The notes under the pieces were generated by a model. The model was not told the origin of the DNA. It worked only from the letters and a program-made list of their open reading frames with translations, and made no database searches. From Acidobacteriota bacterium (GTDB lineage: Bacteria > Acidobacteriota > Vicinamibacteria > Vicinamibacterales > Vicinamibacteraceae), in contig JADLFL010000013.1 in NCBI GenBank assembly GCA_020845575.1, positions 35,008 to 99,007 of the forward strand: a DNA stretch of 64,000 nucleotides, read 5' to 3'. The translations under genes were made by a program, and so were the position numbers. Below, in pieces: positions 9,348 to 17,016 of this stretch; within the stretch, counting starts at the first letter, position 1; each line of letters starts with the position of its first letter.

Positions 9348-10081
9348 TGGAGGCGCGCCGCGGGTTCACCGGACGGGTGTGGGGCCTGGGGAAGCTGCTG
9401 GCGCTGCTGGCACTGCTGGCCGTCACGTATGCCGTCTCATTCGGCATGGCGATGCGTCTCGCGCTCCGGACGCGGGACGTCCGCGTGCCCGATCTCCTGG
9501 GCCGCAGCGTCAATCAGGCCAGCACGTCGTTGACCGAACTCGGGTTGCCGCTCAAGGTGGAAGAAGCGCGGCGTTCCGATCCCAGAGTACCGGCGGGACT
9601 GATTCTGGCGCAGGACCCGCTGGCCGGCAGCACGGCCCGCCGTCCGCGCAGCGTGAAGGTGTGGCTCAGCGCCGGTCCGACTGTGAGCCGCGTACCCGCC
9701 GTCTCCGGGCTGACCGAACGCACCGCACAATTGCGGCTCGAGAGCGAAGGCATCGGGATCAGGAGCCTGTCGGCGATCCGGTCGTCGGTCTTCCCTGCCG
9801 GTGTCGTCGTGGCGCAGAACCCGCTCCCCGGGTCCGCCGCCGATACGGTGGCGCTCCTGGTGAACCGCGGGGAACGAGGCGCCACGTATGTGATGCCCGA
9901 TCTGATTGGCGTCAGCGCGTCGCAGGCCGCACAGCTCCTGCGCGGGCGCGGGTTCCGCGTCGCGCTCGTGGCCGAGCAACCCTACCCCGGTGTCCCCCCC
10001 GGTATCGTCCTGAGGCAATCGCCGCTCGGTGGCTTCCAGATCGCCCCCGGTGATGCCATCTCCCTCGAGGTGAGTCGATGA
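9347..10081 (+). CDS. membrane-anchored PASTA-domain protein
   Basis: 244 residues. One N-terminal membrane helix (residues about 15-36) followed by three PASTA repeats: VRVPDLLGRSVNQASTSL from residue 46, VSRVPAVSGLTERTAQLRL from about 114, and YVMPDLIGVSASQAAQLL from about 182. PASTA domains bind muropeptides or lipid II and usually sit on PknB-type kinases or penicillin-binding proteins; here there is no kinase domain, so this is a stand-alone extracytoplasmic PASTA protein. Coupled on both sides (TGATG with rsmB, ATGA with rpe). Confidence 0.9.
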   Translation: MEARRGFTGRVWGLGKLLALLALLAVTYAVSFGMAMRLALRTRDVRVPDLLGRSVNQASTSLTELGLPLKVEEARRSDPRVPAGLILAQDPLAGSTARRPRSVKVWLSAGPTVSRVPAVSGLTERTAQLRLESEGIGIRSLSAIRSSVFPAGVVVAQNPLPGSAADTVALLVNRGERGATYVMPDLIGVSASQAAQLLRGRGFRVALVAEQPYPGVPPGIVLRQSPLGGFQIAPGDAISLEVSR

Positions 10082-10761
10082 GCGTGCTGATCGCGCCATC
10101 CGTACTGAGCGCCGACTTCGCGGCCCTCGGAGACGCCGTGCGTCTGGTGGCAGACGGCGGCGCCGACTGGATCCACGTCGACGTGATGGACGGCCGCTTC
10201 GTGCCCAACATCAGTATCGGCCTGCCTGTGGTCGCCGCGCTGGCCAGGGTGTCTCCACTGCCGCTCGACGTTCACCTGATGATCGTCGAGCCCGAGCACT
10301 ACGTCGACGCGTTCGCACGCGCGGGTGCGGCGTCGGTGTGCGTCCATGTCGAAGCCACGCCCCATCTGCACCGGCTCGTCCACCGTATCAAGGACAACGG
10401 CGTGAAGGCGGGCGTGGCGATCAATCCCGCCACGCCGCTCGAGGCTCTGACAGACATCGCCCCGGATCTGGATCTGGTGATCCTGATGACGGTCAACCCG
10501 GGATTCGGCGGGCAGACCTTCATCGAGCGTTCCTACGACAGACTGCGCCGGCTGCGCGATCTGCTCGACGCGACAGGGAGCCGGGCGCTCGTGACCGTCG
10601 ACGGTGGCGTGGATCCGGCGCGGGCCGAACGCGTGGCGGCCGCTGGCGGCGACGTCCTCGTCGCCGGCCAGGCTGTGTTCGGCGCGGCCGACGCCGCCCG
10701 GGCCATCGCGGACCTCCGCACCGCGGGCGACCGCGGCTGGCACGCACGTACGACACGATGA
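10078..10761 (+). CDS. rpe: ribulose-phosphate 3-epimerase
   Basis: 227 residues, normal length. TIM-barrel enzyme of the pentose phosphate pathway interconverting ribulose-5-P and xylulose-5-P. Signatures seen: N-terminal IAPSVLSADFAALG, WIHVDVMDGRFVPN with the metal/acid residues, LDVHLMI, LMTVNPGFGGQ and VDGGVDPA. Coupled by ATGA to both neighbours. Confidence 0.97.
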   Translation: MSVLIAPSVLSADFAALGDAVRLVADGGADWIHVDVMDGRFVPNISIGLPVVAALARVSPLPLDVHLMIVEPEHYVDAFARAGAASVCVHVEATPHLHRLVHRIKDNGVKAGVAINPATPLEALTDIAPDLDLVILMTVNPGFGGQTFIERSYDRLRRLRDLLDATGSRALVTVDGGVDPARAERVAAAGGDVLVAGQAVFGAADAARAIADLRTAGDRGWHARTTR

Positions 10762-11159
10762 GTGGCGTGGCGGGACAGACGCGGATCCGCGTCAGATACG
10801 CCGAAACGGACCAGATGGGCGTGGTCTACCACGGCAACTACTTCGCCTGGTTCGAAGTGGGGCGCGTCGAGCTCCTGCGACAGGTCGGCTGGAGCTACAA
10901 GGCACTCGAAGCCGACGGCATCAGCCTGCCGGTGATCGAAGCCACATGCCGATATCAGCAGCCGGCGCGGTACGATGACGAGTTGGAGATCCGCACCGCA
11001 GGCCGAATGGCGAGCGGCGTCAGGGTCGAGTTCTCGTATGAGCTGGTCCGCCTGGCCGACCTTCGTGTCCTGGCCACGGCGCGGACCCTTCATGTCCCCG
11101 TCACTCGTGACGGGCGGCCCTGCCGCCTGCCTGTGGCGCTGAGGGAGATCTTCGCGTGA
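10758..11159 (+). CDS. acyl-CoA thioesterase, YbgC/4-hydroxybenzoyl-CoA thioesterase family
   Basis: 133 residues, hot-dog fold. The RVRYAETDQMGVVYHGNYF stretch (residues 11-29) contains the family's catalytic Asp (D18) and the helix-capping HGNY. Family role: hydrolysis of short or aromatic acyl-CoAs; E. coli YbgC is linked to the Tol-Pal system, but no tol or pal gene is present here, so the physiological substrate is open. The start at 10758 is fixed by the ATGA overlap with rpe; the longer upstream frame runs inside rpe and is not used. Confidence 0.9.
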   Translation: MSGVAGQTRIRVRYAETDQMGVVYHGNYFAWFEVGRVELLRQVGWSYKALEADGISLPVIEATCRYQQPARYDDELEIRTAGRMASGVRVEFSYELVRLADLRVLATARTLHVPVTRDGRPCRLPVALREIFA

Positions 11160-12097
11160 GGGCACTCGTCACAGGAGCGGCCGGGTTCATCGGCTCGACG
11201 CTCACCGACCGACTGCTGGAGCGCGGCGTCGAGGTGGTCGGTGTCGACTGTTTCACCGACTACTACCCGCGCGCGCTCAAGGAAGGCAACCTCGCGACGG
11301 CCCGCCGGTCGTCGCGCTTCAGGTTCGTCGAGGACGACCTGCTGACAACGGACCTCGACGCGCTGCTGGACGGAGTCACGCACGTCTTCCACCTCGCCGC
11401 GCAGGCCGGCGTGCGCAAGAGTTGGGGTCGTGACTTCGACGTCTACGTCAGCAACAACATCTCCGCAACGCAACGCCTGCTCGAGGCGTGTGCCGGCCGC
11501 CCGGTCGAACGGATCGTCTATGCCTCGACGTCGTCGGTGTACGGCGACGAGGCCGCGATCCCGATGCGTGAAGACCAGCGCCTGCAGCCCGTCTCGCCGT
11601 ACGGCGTCTCGAAGCTGGCCGCCGAACACCTCGGACACCTGTACCACGTGAACCACGGGGTGCCCTTCGTGGCGCTGCGTTACTTCACCGTGTACGGTCC
11701 CCGGCAGCGGCCCGACATGGGCTTCCATCGCTTCCTGTCGGCGGTCATGGACGGTCGTCCGCTCGCGCGCTACGGCGATGGCGAGCAGACGCGCGACTTC
11801 ACGTTCGTTGCCGATGCCGTCGCCGCAACGATGGCCGCGGGCACATCAGGGGTGCCGGGCCGCGTCTACAACATCGGCGGCGGTTCGCGCGTCACGGTCA
11901 ACCGGGTGTTCGAAATCATCGGCGATGTCGTCGGTCGTCCTGTGACGATTGACCAGCAGCCGTCACAGAAGGGCGACATGCGCGATACGTACGCCGACAC
12001 GAGCCGCGCCGCGGCCGACCTCGGCTTCGCGCCGTCCGTCACGCTGGAACAGGGATTGGCAGAAGAGTACGCATGGCTACGCAGCACACGAGCATGA
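11156..12097 (+). CDS. NAD-dependent nucleotide-sugar epimerase/dehydratase
   Basis: 313 residues, extended SDR family. GTG start overlapping the previous stop (GTGA). NAD-binding GAAGFIGS at residues 7-14, catalytic ASTSSVYG and Y-x3-K in SPYGVSKLAAEH, and the C-terminal YNIGGGSRVTVN. The sequence TDYYPRALKEGNL and QAGVRKSW resemble UDP-glucuronate or UDP-glucose 4-epimerases, so the substrate is probably a UDP-hexose or UDP-uronate. It sits in a housekeeping run rather than an obvious polysaccharide operon. Confidence 0.88.
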   Translation: MRALVTGAAGFIGSTLTDRLLERGVEVVGVDCFTDYYPRALKEGNLATARRSSRFRFVEDDLLTTDLDALLDGVTHVFHLAAQAGVRKSWGRDFDVYVSNNISATQRLLEACAGRPVERIVYASTSSVYGDEAAIPMREDQRLQPVSPYGVSKLAAEHLGHLYHVNHGVPFVALRYFTVYGPRQRPDMGFHRFLSAVMDGRPLARYGDGEQTRDFTFVADAVAATMAAGTSGVPGRVYNIGGGSRVTVNRVFEIIGDVVGRPVTIDQQPSQKGDMRDTYADTSRAAADLGFAPSVTLEQGLAEEYAWLRSTRA

Positions 12098-13032
12098 TAC
12101 GGACGACGGTGGTACGCATGGCCGTGGCGGCGATGGTGGTCGTGACCGCCGCGTGCGCGGCCAAGCGTACCAACATCCCGACGGGCATCAGCGAACCCGA
12201 CAAATACCTGTACGAACAGGGCATGGCCGCGATCGAGGACCGCAAGTGGTTCACCGCGCGCGAGTACTTCCAGCAACTGGTCGACGGCTATCCCCAGAGC
12301 CCGCTTCGTGCCGACGCCAAGCTCGGACTCGGTGACGCGTACCTGAAGGACGGATCGACGGAGGGCAAGCTCCGGGCCGAACGCGAGTTCCAGGAATTCC
12401 TGTCGTACTTCCCCACCCATACCAGGGCCGACTACGCGCAATACAAGCTCGCGATGACGCACTTCGACCAGATGCCGAAGGCCGAACGCGACCAGACGGA
12501 AACGCGCGCCGCACTCGAGCAGTTCGAAGCGTTCCGCCAGCGGTACCCGAACAGCGCGCTGCTGCCGGAGGTGATCGAGAAGGAGCGAATCGCACGCGAT
12601 CGCATGAGCGAGTCGATCTACAAGGTCGGCTTCTTCTACCATCGATCGCGCTGGTATCCGGGCGCGATCTCGCGGTTCCGCCAGGTGCTGCAGGAGGACG
12701 CGCAGTTCACCAACCGCGACGCCGTGTACTACTACCTCGCCGACTCGCTCGTGGCCGTCCGCCTGGAAGCCGAAGCGCTCCCGCTGCTGGACCGCCTCCA
12801 GGCCGAGTTCGAAGAGAGCGAGTTCCTGGTGAAGGGTGCGGCGCTGCGCGATCGGGTCCAGACGATCATGTCGCAGCGCACGCCGGGGACGCCCGAGGGA
12901 TCGCCGGCCAGCGTCACATCTCCGGCTGCACCGGTACCGACACCGGATGGCACACCGATCATCGCGTCGCCCGCCACGCCGGCGGTGGATGTCAAACCGA
13001 AGACGGCGGTTCCTTCCTCAGAACGTCGTTGA
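12094..13032 (+). CDS. bamD: outer-membrane assembly lipoprotein, BamD/YfiO family
   Basis: 312 residues from ATG 12094, chosen over 12073 because it overlaps the epimerase stop as ATGA. N-terminal signal with a relaxed lipobox ending at TAAC (VVVTAACAAKR), then tetratricopeptide-like helical repeats: YEQGMAAIEDRKWFTAREYFQQLV and YPQSPLRADAKLGLGDAYL match BamD repeats 1-2. Family role: essential lipoprotein partner of BamA in beta-barrel insertion. The C-terminal 50 residues are Pro/Thr/Ala-rich and unstructured, an extension over E. coli BamD (about 245 residues). Its 3' end overlaps convergent pgsA by 41 bp. Confidence 0.88.
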   Translation: MIRTTVVRMAVAAMVVVTAACAAKRTNIPTGISEPDKYLYEQGMAAIEDRKWFTAREYFQQLVDGYPQSPLRADAKLGLGDAYLKDGSTEGKLRAEREFQEFLSYFPTHTRADYAQYKLAMTHFDQMPKAERDQTETRAALEQFEAFRQRYPNSALLPEVIEKERIARDRMSESIYKVGFFYHRSRWYPGAISRFRQVLQEDAQFTNRDAVYYYLADSLVAVRLEAEALPLLDRLQAEFEESEFLVKGAALRDRVQTIMSQRTPGTPEGSPASVTSPAAPVPTPDGTPIIASPATPAVDVKPKTAVPSSERR

Positions 13033-13567
13033 AGCGGCGGTAGTAGTCCACCCCGGACCACACCGCGAGCGCGAGCATCACCCACAGCGCCACGGGCCCC
13101 ACCCAGTCGAGGGGGAACGGGACGCTTGGCGCGAGCAGCAGGCCGAGGATGGCCGTCACCTGCGCAGCCATCTTCCCCTTCCCGAGATCAGAAGCGGGCA
13201 TGGCCACGCCTCGCGCCGTGGCCACGCTGCGCAATCCGGTCACCGCCAGCTCCCGCCCCACGATAATCGTCACCATCCAGGCGGGCGCGCGATCGAGCTG
13301 TACGAGCGAGATCAGCGCACCGAGCACGAGCAGCTTGTCGGCCAGCGGGTCGAGCCACTCGCCAACGGCCGTCACCTGCCGCCGGCGGCGCGCGAGCCAG
13401 CCGTCGAAGAAATCGGTGAGCGAGGCCAGCGCGAAGATCAGCGCGCCGAGCAAGTCGCTGTGGACGCCGGTCCAGTCCCAGCTCCGCGGCGGCGTGAGCA
13501 TCACCACCACCAGCAGCGGCACCAGCACGATGCGCACGATCGAGAGCGTGTTCGGGAGGTTCAGCAT
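12992..13567 (-). CDS. pgsA: CDP-diacylglycerol--glycerol-3-phosphate 3-phosphatidyltransferase
   Basis: 191 residues from ATG 13567, where MLNLPNTLSIVRIVLVP aligns with the usual PgsA N-terminus; ATG 13585 is an alternative. Integral membrane enzyme making phosphatidylglycerol-phosphate. The CDP-alcohol phosphotransferase motif D-G-x2-A-R-x8-G-x3-D-x3-D is intact in DFFDGWLARRRRQVTAVGE followed by WLDPLADK. Faces bamD tail to tail and is divergent from the NTP transferase gene. Confidence 0.92.
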   Translation of the reverse strand: MLNLPNTLSIVRIVLVPLLVVVMLTPPRSWDWTGVHSDLLGALIFALASLTDFFDGWLARRRRQVTAVGEWLDPLADKLLVLGALISLVQLDRAPAWMVTIIVGRELAVTGLRSVATARGVAMPASDLGKGKMAAQVTAILGLLLAPSVPFPLDWVGPVALWVMLALAVWSGVDYYRRFNDVLRKEPPSSV

Positions 13568-13638
13568 CGGCAGGTGCGGGGCCATTGTACCCGGCGACGG
13601 AAGGGCTGCCGGGACGTGCGCTATCATCGTGTTCTGAA

Positions 13639-14691
13639 ATGAAGGCCATTCTTCTGGCAGGCGGTAAGGGCACGCGCCTGCGCCCGCTGACACTCCACAC
13701 CCCGAAGCCCATCGTTCCGATTTTCAACAGGCCGTTCCTGATGTACCAGCTCGATCAGCTGCGTCAGGTGCCTGAGGTCACCGAGGTAATCCTCAGCCTG
13801 AACTACCAGCCGCGCCGCATCGAGGAGACGTTCGGCGACGGCGAAGCGCTCGGCATCAAGATTTCGTACGCGGTGGAACCGCAGCCGCTCGGCACGGGCG
13901 GCGCGATCAAGTACGCCGCGCAGACCGTGCAGGACTCGGTGATCGTCCTCAACGGCGATGTCCTCCAGGCGATCGACCTGCAGGCCGTGATTGCGCGACA
14001 CCGTGCGGCACAGGCGAAGGCAACGATCGTCCTGACGCCTGTGGAGAATCCGTCGGCCTACGGGCTCGTGGAAACGGACGCCGACGGCAACGTGCAGCGC
14101 TTCCTCGAGAAGCCCGGCCAGGACGAGATCACCGTCAACACGATCAACGCGGGCATCTACGTGCTCGAGCCCGAGACGCTCGACCGCATTCCCGACAACG
14201 AGGCGTACTCGATCGAGCGGCAGTACTTCCCGTCGCTCGTCGCCAACGGCGAACGGTTCGTCGCCTACGTCAACGACGGGTACTGGATCGACATCGGCAC
14301 GCCCGAGAAGTACCGGCAGGTCCATCGCGACATCATGGACGGCCGTTATCATGCCGCGCCGTTCCTCGATCGCGCCGGCGGCATCGTCGATCTCGGCGCG
14401 CGCATCGAGCGTGACGTGCACATCGAGGGGCCGTGCTTCCTCGACGAGGGCGTGGTGATCAAGGCAGGTGCCCGCGTCGGTCCGTACGCGGTGATCGGCC
14501 GGCAGGTGCAGATCGACGAGCAGGCGCAGGTGCGCGACTCGGTGGTCTGGGCCAACTCGGTGATCGGCGCCGACGCCACCGTCGACGGCGCCCTCGTGGG
14601 CCGCAACAGCCACATCGGACGCAGTTCGGTGGTGAGCCAGGGGCGGATGCTCGGCGATCGCCCCACGGTGACCGACTTCAGCAGGCTCTGA
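13639..14691 (+). CDS. sugar-phosphate nucleotidyltransferase (mannose-1-P guanylyltransferase/GlmU-like)
   Basis: 350 residues. N-terminal nucleotidyltransferase domain starts at MKAILLAGGKGTRLRPLT with the G-x-G-T-R-x-R-P-L-T-x-x-x-P-K-P pyrophosphorylase signature; metal-binding ILNGDVL near residue 105 and GYWIDIGTPEKY near 214. From about residue 250 short hexapeptide-like repeats (VGPYAVIGRQVQI, WANSVIGADATVD) form a left-handed beta-helix, as in GDP-mannose pyrophosphorylases. With the following phosphohexomutase it would make an activated hexose, probably GDP-mannose. TATCAT at 13622-13627 is a possible -10. Exact sugar and nucleotide are inferred. Confidence 0.88.
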   Translation: MKAILLAGGKGTRLRPLTLHTPKPIVPIFNRPFLMYQLDQLRQVPEVTEVILSLNYQPRRIEETFGDGEALGIKISYAVEPQPLGTGGAIKYAAQTVQDSVIVLNGDVLQAIDLQAVIARHRAAQAKATIVLTPVENPSAYGLVETDADGNVQRFLEKPGQDEITVNTINAGIYVLEPETLDRIPDNEAYSIERQYFPSLVANGERFVAYVNDGYWIDIGTPEKYRQVHRDIMDGRYHAAPFLDRAGGIVDLGARIERDVHIEGPCFLDEGVVIKAGARVGPYAVIGRQVQIDEQAQVRDSVVWANSVIGADATVDGALVGRNSHIGRSSVVSQGRMLGDRPTVTDFSRL

Positions 14692-14694
14692 GCC

Positions 14695-14720
14695 GTCGCG
14701 CGACGCGGAGGTCGCGCGAC
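14695..14720. repeat. hairpin made of two copies of a 10-bp palindrome
   Basis: GTCGCGCGAC occurs at 14695-14704 and 14711-14720, separated by GCGGAG. Each copy is itself palindromic, so the pair can fold into a 10-bp stem with a 6-nt loop. It starts 4 nt after the NTP transferase stop and could act as a transcription attenuator or be a dispersed palindromic element; no T tract follows. Confidence 0.5.
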
Positions 14721-14756
14721 TCCCCCAACGTACCCGGTAGCAGGACGCGCAGTGTC

Positions 14757-16124
14757 ATGGCAGACGTGAACGTGGTCGATCCCAGCATCTTCAAGGCGTA
14801 CGACGTACGCGGGCTGTATCCGTCGGAAATGAACGAGACGGCCGCCCACGATATCGGCGGCGCCTTTGTCACCTACCTGAAGGCACGTCGCATCGGCGTG
14901 TCGCGCGACATGCGCACCTCGTCGCCTGGTCTGGCCGACGCGCTGATCGAAGGCGCGCGGCAGCAGGGCTGCGACGTGGTGGACTACGGGATGCTGCCCA
15001 CCGACGTGATGTACTTCGCGGTGTGCCGCGACGGACTCGACGGTGGCGCGCAGATCACGGCCTCGCACAACCCGAAGGAGTACAACGGCGTCAAGCTCGT
15101 GTCTCGGGAGGCGCGTCCCCTGAGCGGCGACGCCGGCATCAAGGAGATTCGCGAGATGATCATGGCTCGCGAACTGCCGCCAGGCACACCGGCGCGTGGC
15201 GCGTACGAGCGCCGCGACGTGATCGACGCGTACCTCGCGCACATCTTCGGCTTCATCGACCCGGCGATCATCACTCCGTTCAAGTGCGTGCTCGACGCCG
15301 GCTCCGGCATGGGCGGATTGATCGGTCCGAAGATCTTCGAGCGGCTGCCGTGCCGCACCACGCACGTCGCGATGGAGGTGGACGGCACGTTCCCGCACCA
15401 CGAGTCCAACCCGCTCATCGAAGAGAACCGCCGGACCGCGACTGCCACGGTCCTCCAAACAGGCGCCGACATCGGCATCGCCTGGGACGGCGATGCGGAT
15501 CGGTGCTTCTTCATCGACGGCACGGGCGACTTCGTCGCGGGCGATTTCGTGACGGCGCTGCTCGCCGAGGCGTTCCTGATGAAATCGCCTGGCGAGAAGA
15601 TCATCTACGACGTCCGCGCCAGCTACGCCGTCAGGGACATCGTCGAACGGTACGGCGGCACGGCGCTCATGAGCCGCGTGGGACACGCGTTCATCAAGCA
15701 ACGCATGCGCGCCGAGAACGCGATCTTCGGCGGCGAAGTCACGGGACACTACTACTTCCGGGACAACTGGTACGCCGACAACGGCTTCATCCCCGTGCTG
15801 CTGATCCTCGAACTGATGTCACGCAAGGGCCAGACGCTCGCAGAACTCCTCGCGCCGCTCCGTGCGAAGTACTTCATCTCGGGCGAGATCAACACGAAGC
15901 TCCCGAGCATGGCCGACGCCGACGCGCGCATCGCGGAGATCACGGCCCGCTTCGCCGACGGCCACGTCTACCATCTCGACGGTGTCTCGGTGGAGTATCC
16001 CGACTGGCACTTCAACGTGCGCAAGTCCAACACCGAGCCGCTCCTCCGGCTGAACCTCGAAGCCACGTCGCAACCCCTCATGGAACAACACCGCGACGAG
16101 ATCCTCGCCCTGATCCGCGCGTAG
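14757..16124 (+). CDS. phosphomannomutase/phosphoglucomutase
   Basis: 455 residues, typical for bacterial PMM/PGM. Active-site phosphoserine loop TASHNPKEYNG (Ser103), metal loop DGDADRCFF near residue 243, sugar-selectivity GGEVTGHYYFRD near 325, and phosphate-binding RKSNTEPLLRLN near 422. Interconverts hexose-6-P and hexose-1-P; the GGEVTGHYYF form of the sugar loop fits dual mannose/glucose enzymes. ATG 14757 has AGGA upstream; the longer frame to 14433 runs inside the preceding gene and is discarded. Functions directly upstream of the neighbouring nucleotidyltransferase. Confidence 0.94.
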   Translation: MADVNVVDPSIFKAYDVRGLYPSEMNETAAHDIGGAFVTYLKARRIGVSRDMRTSSPGLADALIEGARQQGCDVVDYGMLPTDVMYFAVCRDGLDGGAQITASHNPKEYNGVKLVSREARPLSGDAGIKEIREMIMARELPPGTPARGAYERRDVIDAYLAHIFGFIDPAIITPFKCVLDAGSGMGGLIGPKIFERLPCRTTHVAMEVDGTFPHHESNPLIEENRRTATATVLQTGADIGIAWDGDADRCFFIDGTGDFVAGDFVTALLAEAFLMKSPGEKIIYDVRASYAVRDIVERYGGTALMSRVGHAFIKQRMRAENAIFGGEVTGHYYFRDNWYADNGFIPVLLILELMSRKGQTLAELLAPLRAKYFISGEINTKLPSMADADARIAEITARFADGHVYHLDGVSVEYPDWHFNVRKSNTEPLLRLNLEATSQPLMEQHRDEILALIRA

Positions 16125-16234
16125 CCACTGCCCCGCGCCTCACTGCGCCTCGTCGAGCCGAGCGCCAACGTCGCGTCGCGCTGGAGGTCCGGCTGTTCCC
16201 TGGGACGGCTCTGTCAGTGGTGCAGTGCCGCAGA

Positions 16235-16264
16235 TTGACTTCAGCCAAACCCGACGTCGATAAT
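16235..16264 (+). promoter_or_regulatory. sigma-70 promoter of tRNA-Gly
   Basis: TTGACT (16235-16240), 18-nt spacer, GATAAT (16259-16264). Predicted start is about 7 nt downstream, some 8 nt before the tRNA 5' end. Confidence 0.6.
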
Positions 16265-16278
16265 GGGTGGCCGCGTGA

Positions 16279-16352
16279 GCGGGCTTAGCATAGTGGTAAT
16301 GTCCTGGCTTCCCAAGCCAGTCAGACGGGTTCGATTCCCGTAGCCCGCTCCA
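16279..16352 (+). tRNA. tRNA-Gly (anticodon CCC)
   Basis: Cloverleaf read by eye: acceptor GCGGGCT pairs with AGCCCGC, anticodon stem CTGGC/GCCAG encloses loop TTCCCAA with anticodon CCC at positions 34-36, T-arm ACGGG-TTCGATT-CCCGT, and a genomically encoded CCA at 16350-16352. Reads GGG glycine codons. Flanked by the phosphohexomutase gene and convergent DUF3592 gene. Confidence 0.96.
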
Positions 16353-16372
16353 CCCTCAATCCCCAGAGCCCT

Positions 16373-16831
16373 TCAGGTCTTCCCCACTCGCGGACGCGTG
16401 ACGTCTGTCGGGCCGTAGAGTGCGACAAGCAGCCCGAGGACGGCCAGGAGCACCACGCCGCCGAGCCAGATCAGCGTCGGGGCGAGCAGTTCGATCCGCC
16501 GGTCCACGCGGGCGCGCATCGGGAAGTTGGCGTCGTAGCGCACGGGCACCGCCGCGCCCACCGCGTACGGCGGACGCCCGTAGCTGGCAATGCTCCGGAA
16601 CCTGATGCGGTCGCCAGTGGCCGTCTTGAACGTCACGAGCATGCGGAAGCGCGTCTGGACTTTCCACGCCTCGCGTTCGAACGGCTCGTGCGCCACCACC
16701 TCCCCCGTGGCGCGGGCGCCATGCAGCAGGAAAAATCTGTCGGTCTCGGTCAGCCGCCACCCCGCGACAAACAGGCCGACGGCCACCAGAATCAGGACCG
16801 TACCCACCGCGCTTCGCGCTCGTCCAGCCAT
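16373..16831 (-). CDS. DUF3592-like membrane protein
   Basis: 152 residues from ATG 16831 (longer frame to 16969 adds an unlikely cytosolic leader). Two membrane helices, residues about 8-28 and 112-136, flank a soluble domain of about 80 residues with ARATGEVVAHEPFE, YPVVTFKTATGD-like beta strands and YAVGAAVPVRYD, the usual pattern of DUF3592 proteins. Function of the family is unknown. It is convergent with the tRNA-Gly gene and divergent from the response-regulator gene. Confidence 0.75.
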   Translation of the reverse strand: MAGRARSAVGTVLILVAVGLFVAGWRLTETDRFFLLHGARATGEVVAHEPFEREAWKVQTRFRMLVTFKTATGDRIRFRSIASYGRPPYAVGAAVPVRYDANFPMRARVDRRIELLAPTLIWLGGVVLLAVLGLLVALYGPTDVTRPRVGKT

Positions 16832-16951
16832 CCGGTCGAGGATAGCAGGACCGGCGCATGGACGACCTGGAACGAAGCATGCATCGTTCAACTGCATTCC
16901 TGGGACCGGCGAGCGTCGATGCGAAGAAATGCGCTCCAGCCCTATACACTG

Positions 16952-16968
16952 TGTTCTGAATTCGAACA
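16952..16968. promoter_or_regulatory. 17-bp imperfect palindrome, possible operator
   Basis: TGTTC at 16952-16956 and GAACA at 16964-16968 are inverted around TGAATTC. It lies in the divergent intergenic region upstream of the response regulator (start 17017), in a stretch poorer in GC than its surroundings. A binding site for the regulator or another dimeric protein is possible. Confidence 0.3.
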
Positions 16969-17016
16969 CTCGTATGAAAGTGGACCGCCGTCAACGCTAC
17001 TCACGGGAGCTGCTGC

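Noticed and set aside
10338..11159. longer 273-residue version of the thioesterase
   Set aside because: Its first 140 residues are read out of frame inside rpe; the hot-dog domain starts at the coupled ATG 10758.
14349..15749. 466-codon minus-strand frame opposite the phosphohexomutase
   Set aside because: Shadow frame of a gene with all catalytic motifs on the plus strand.
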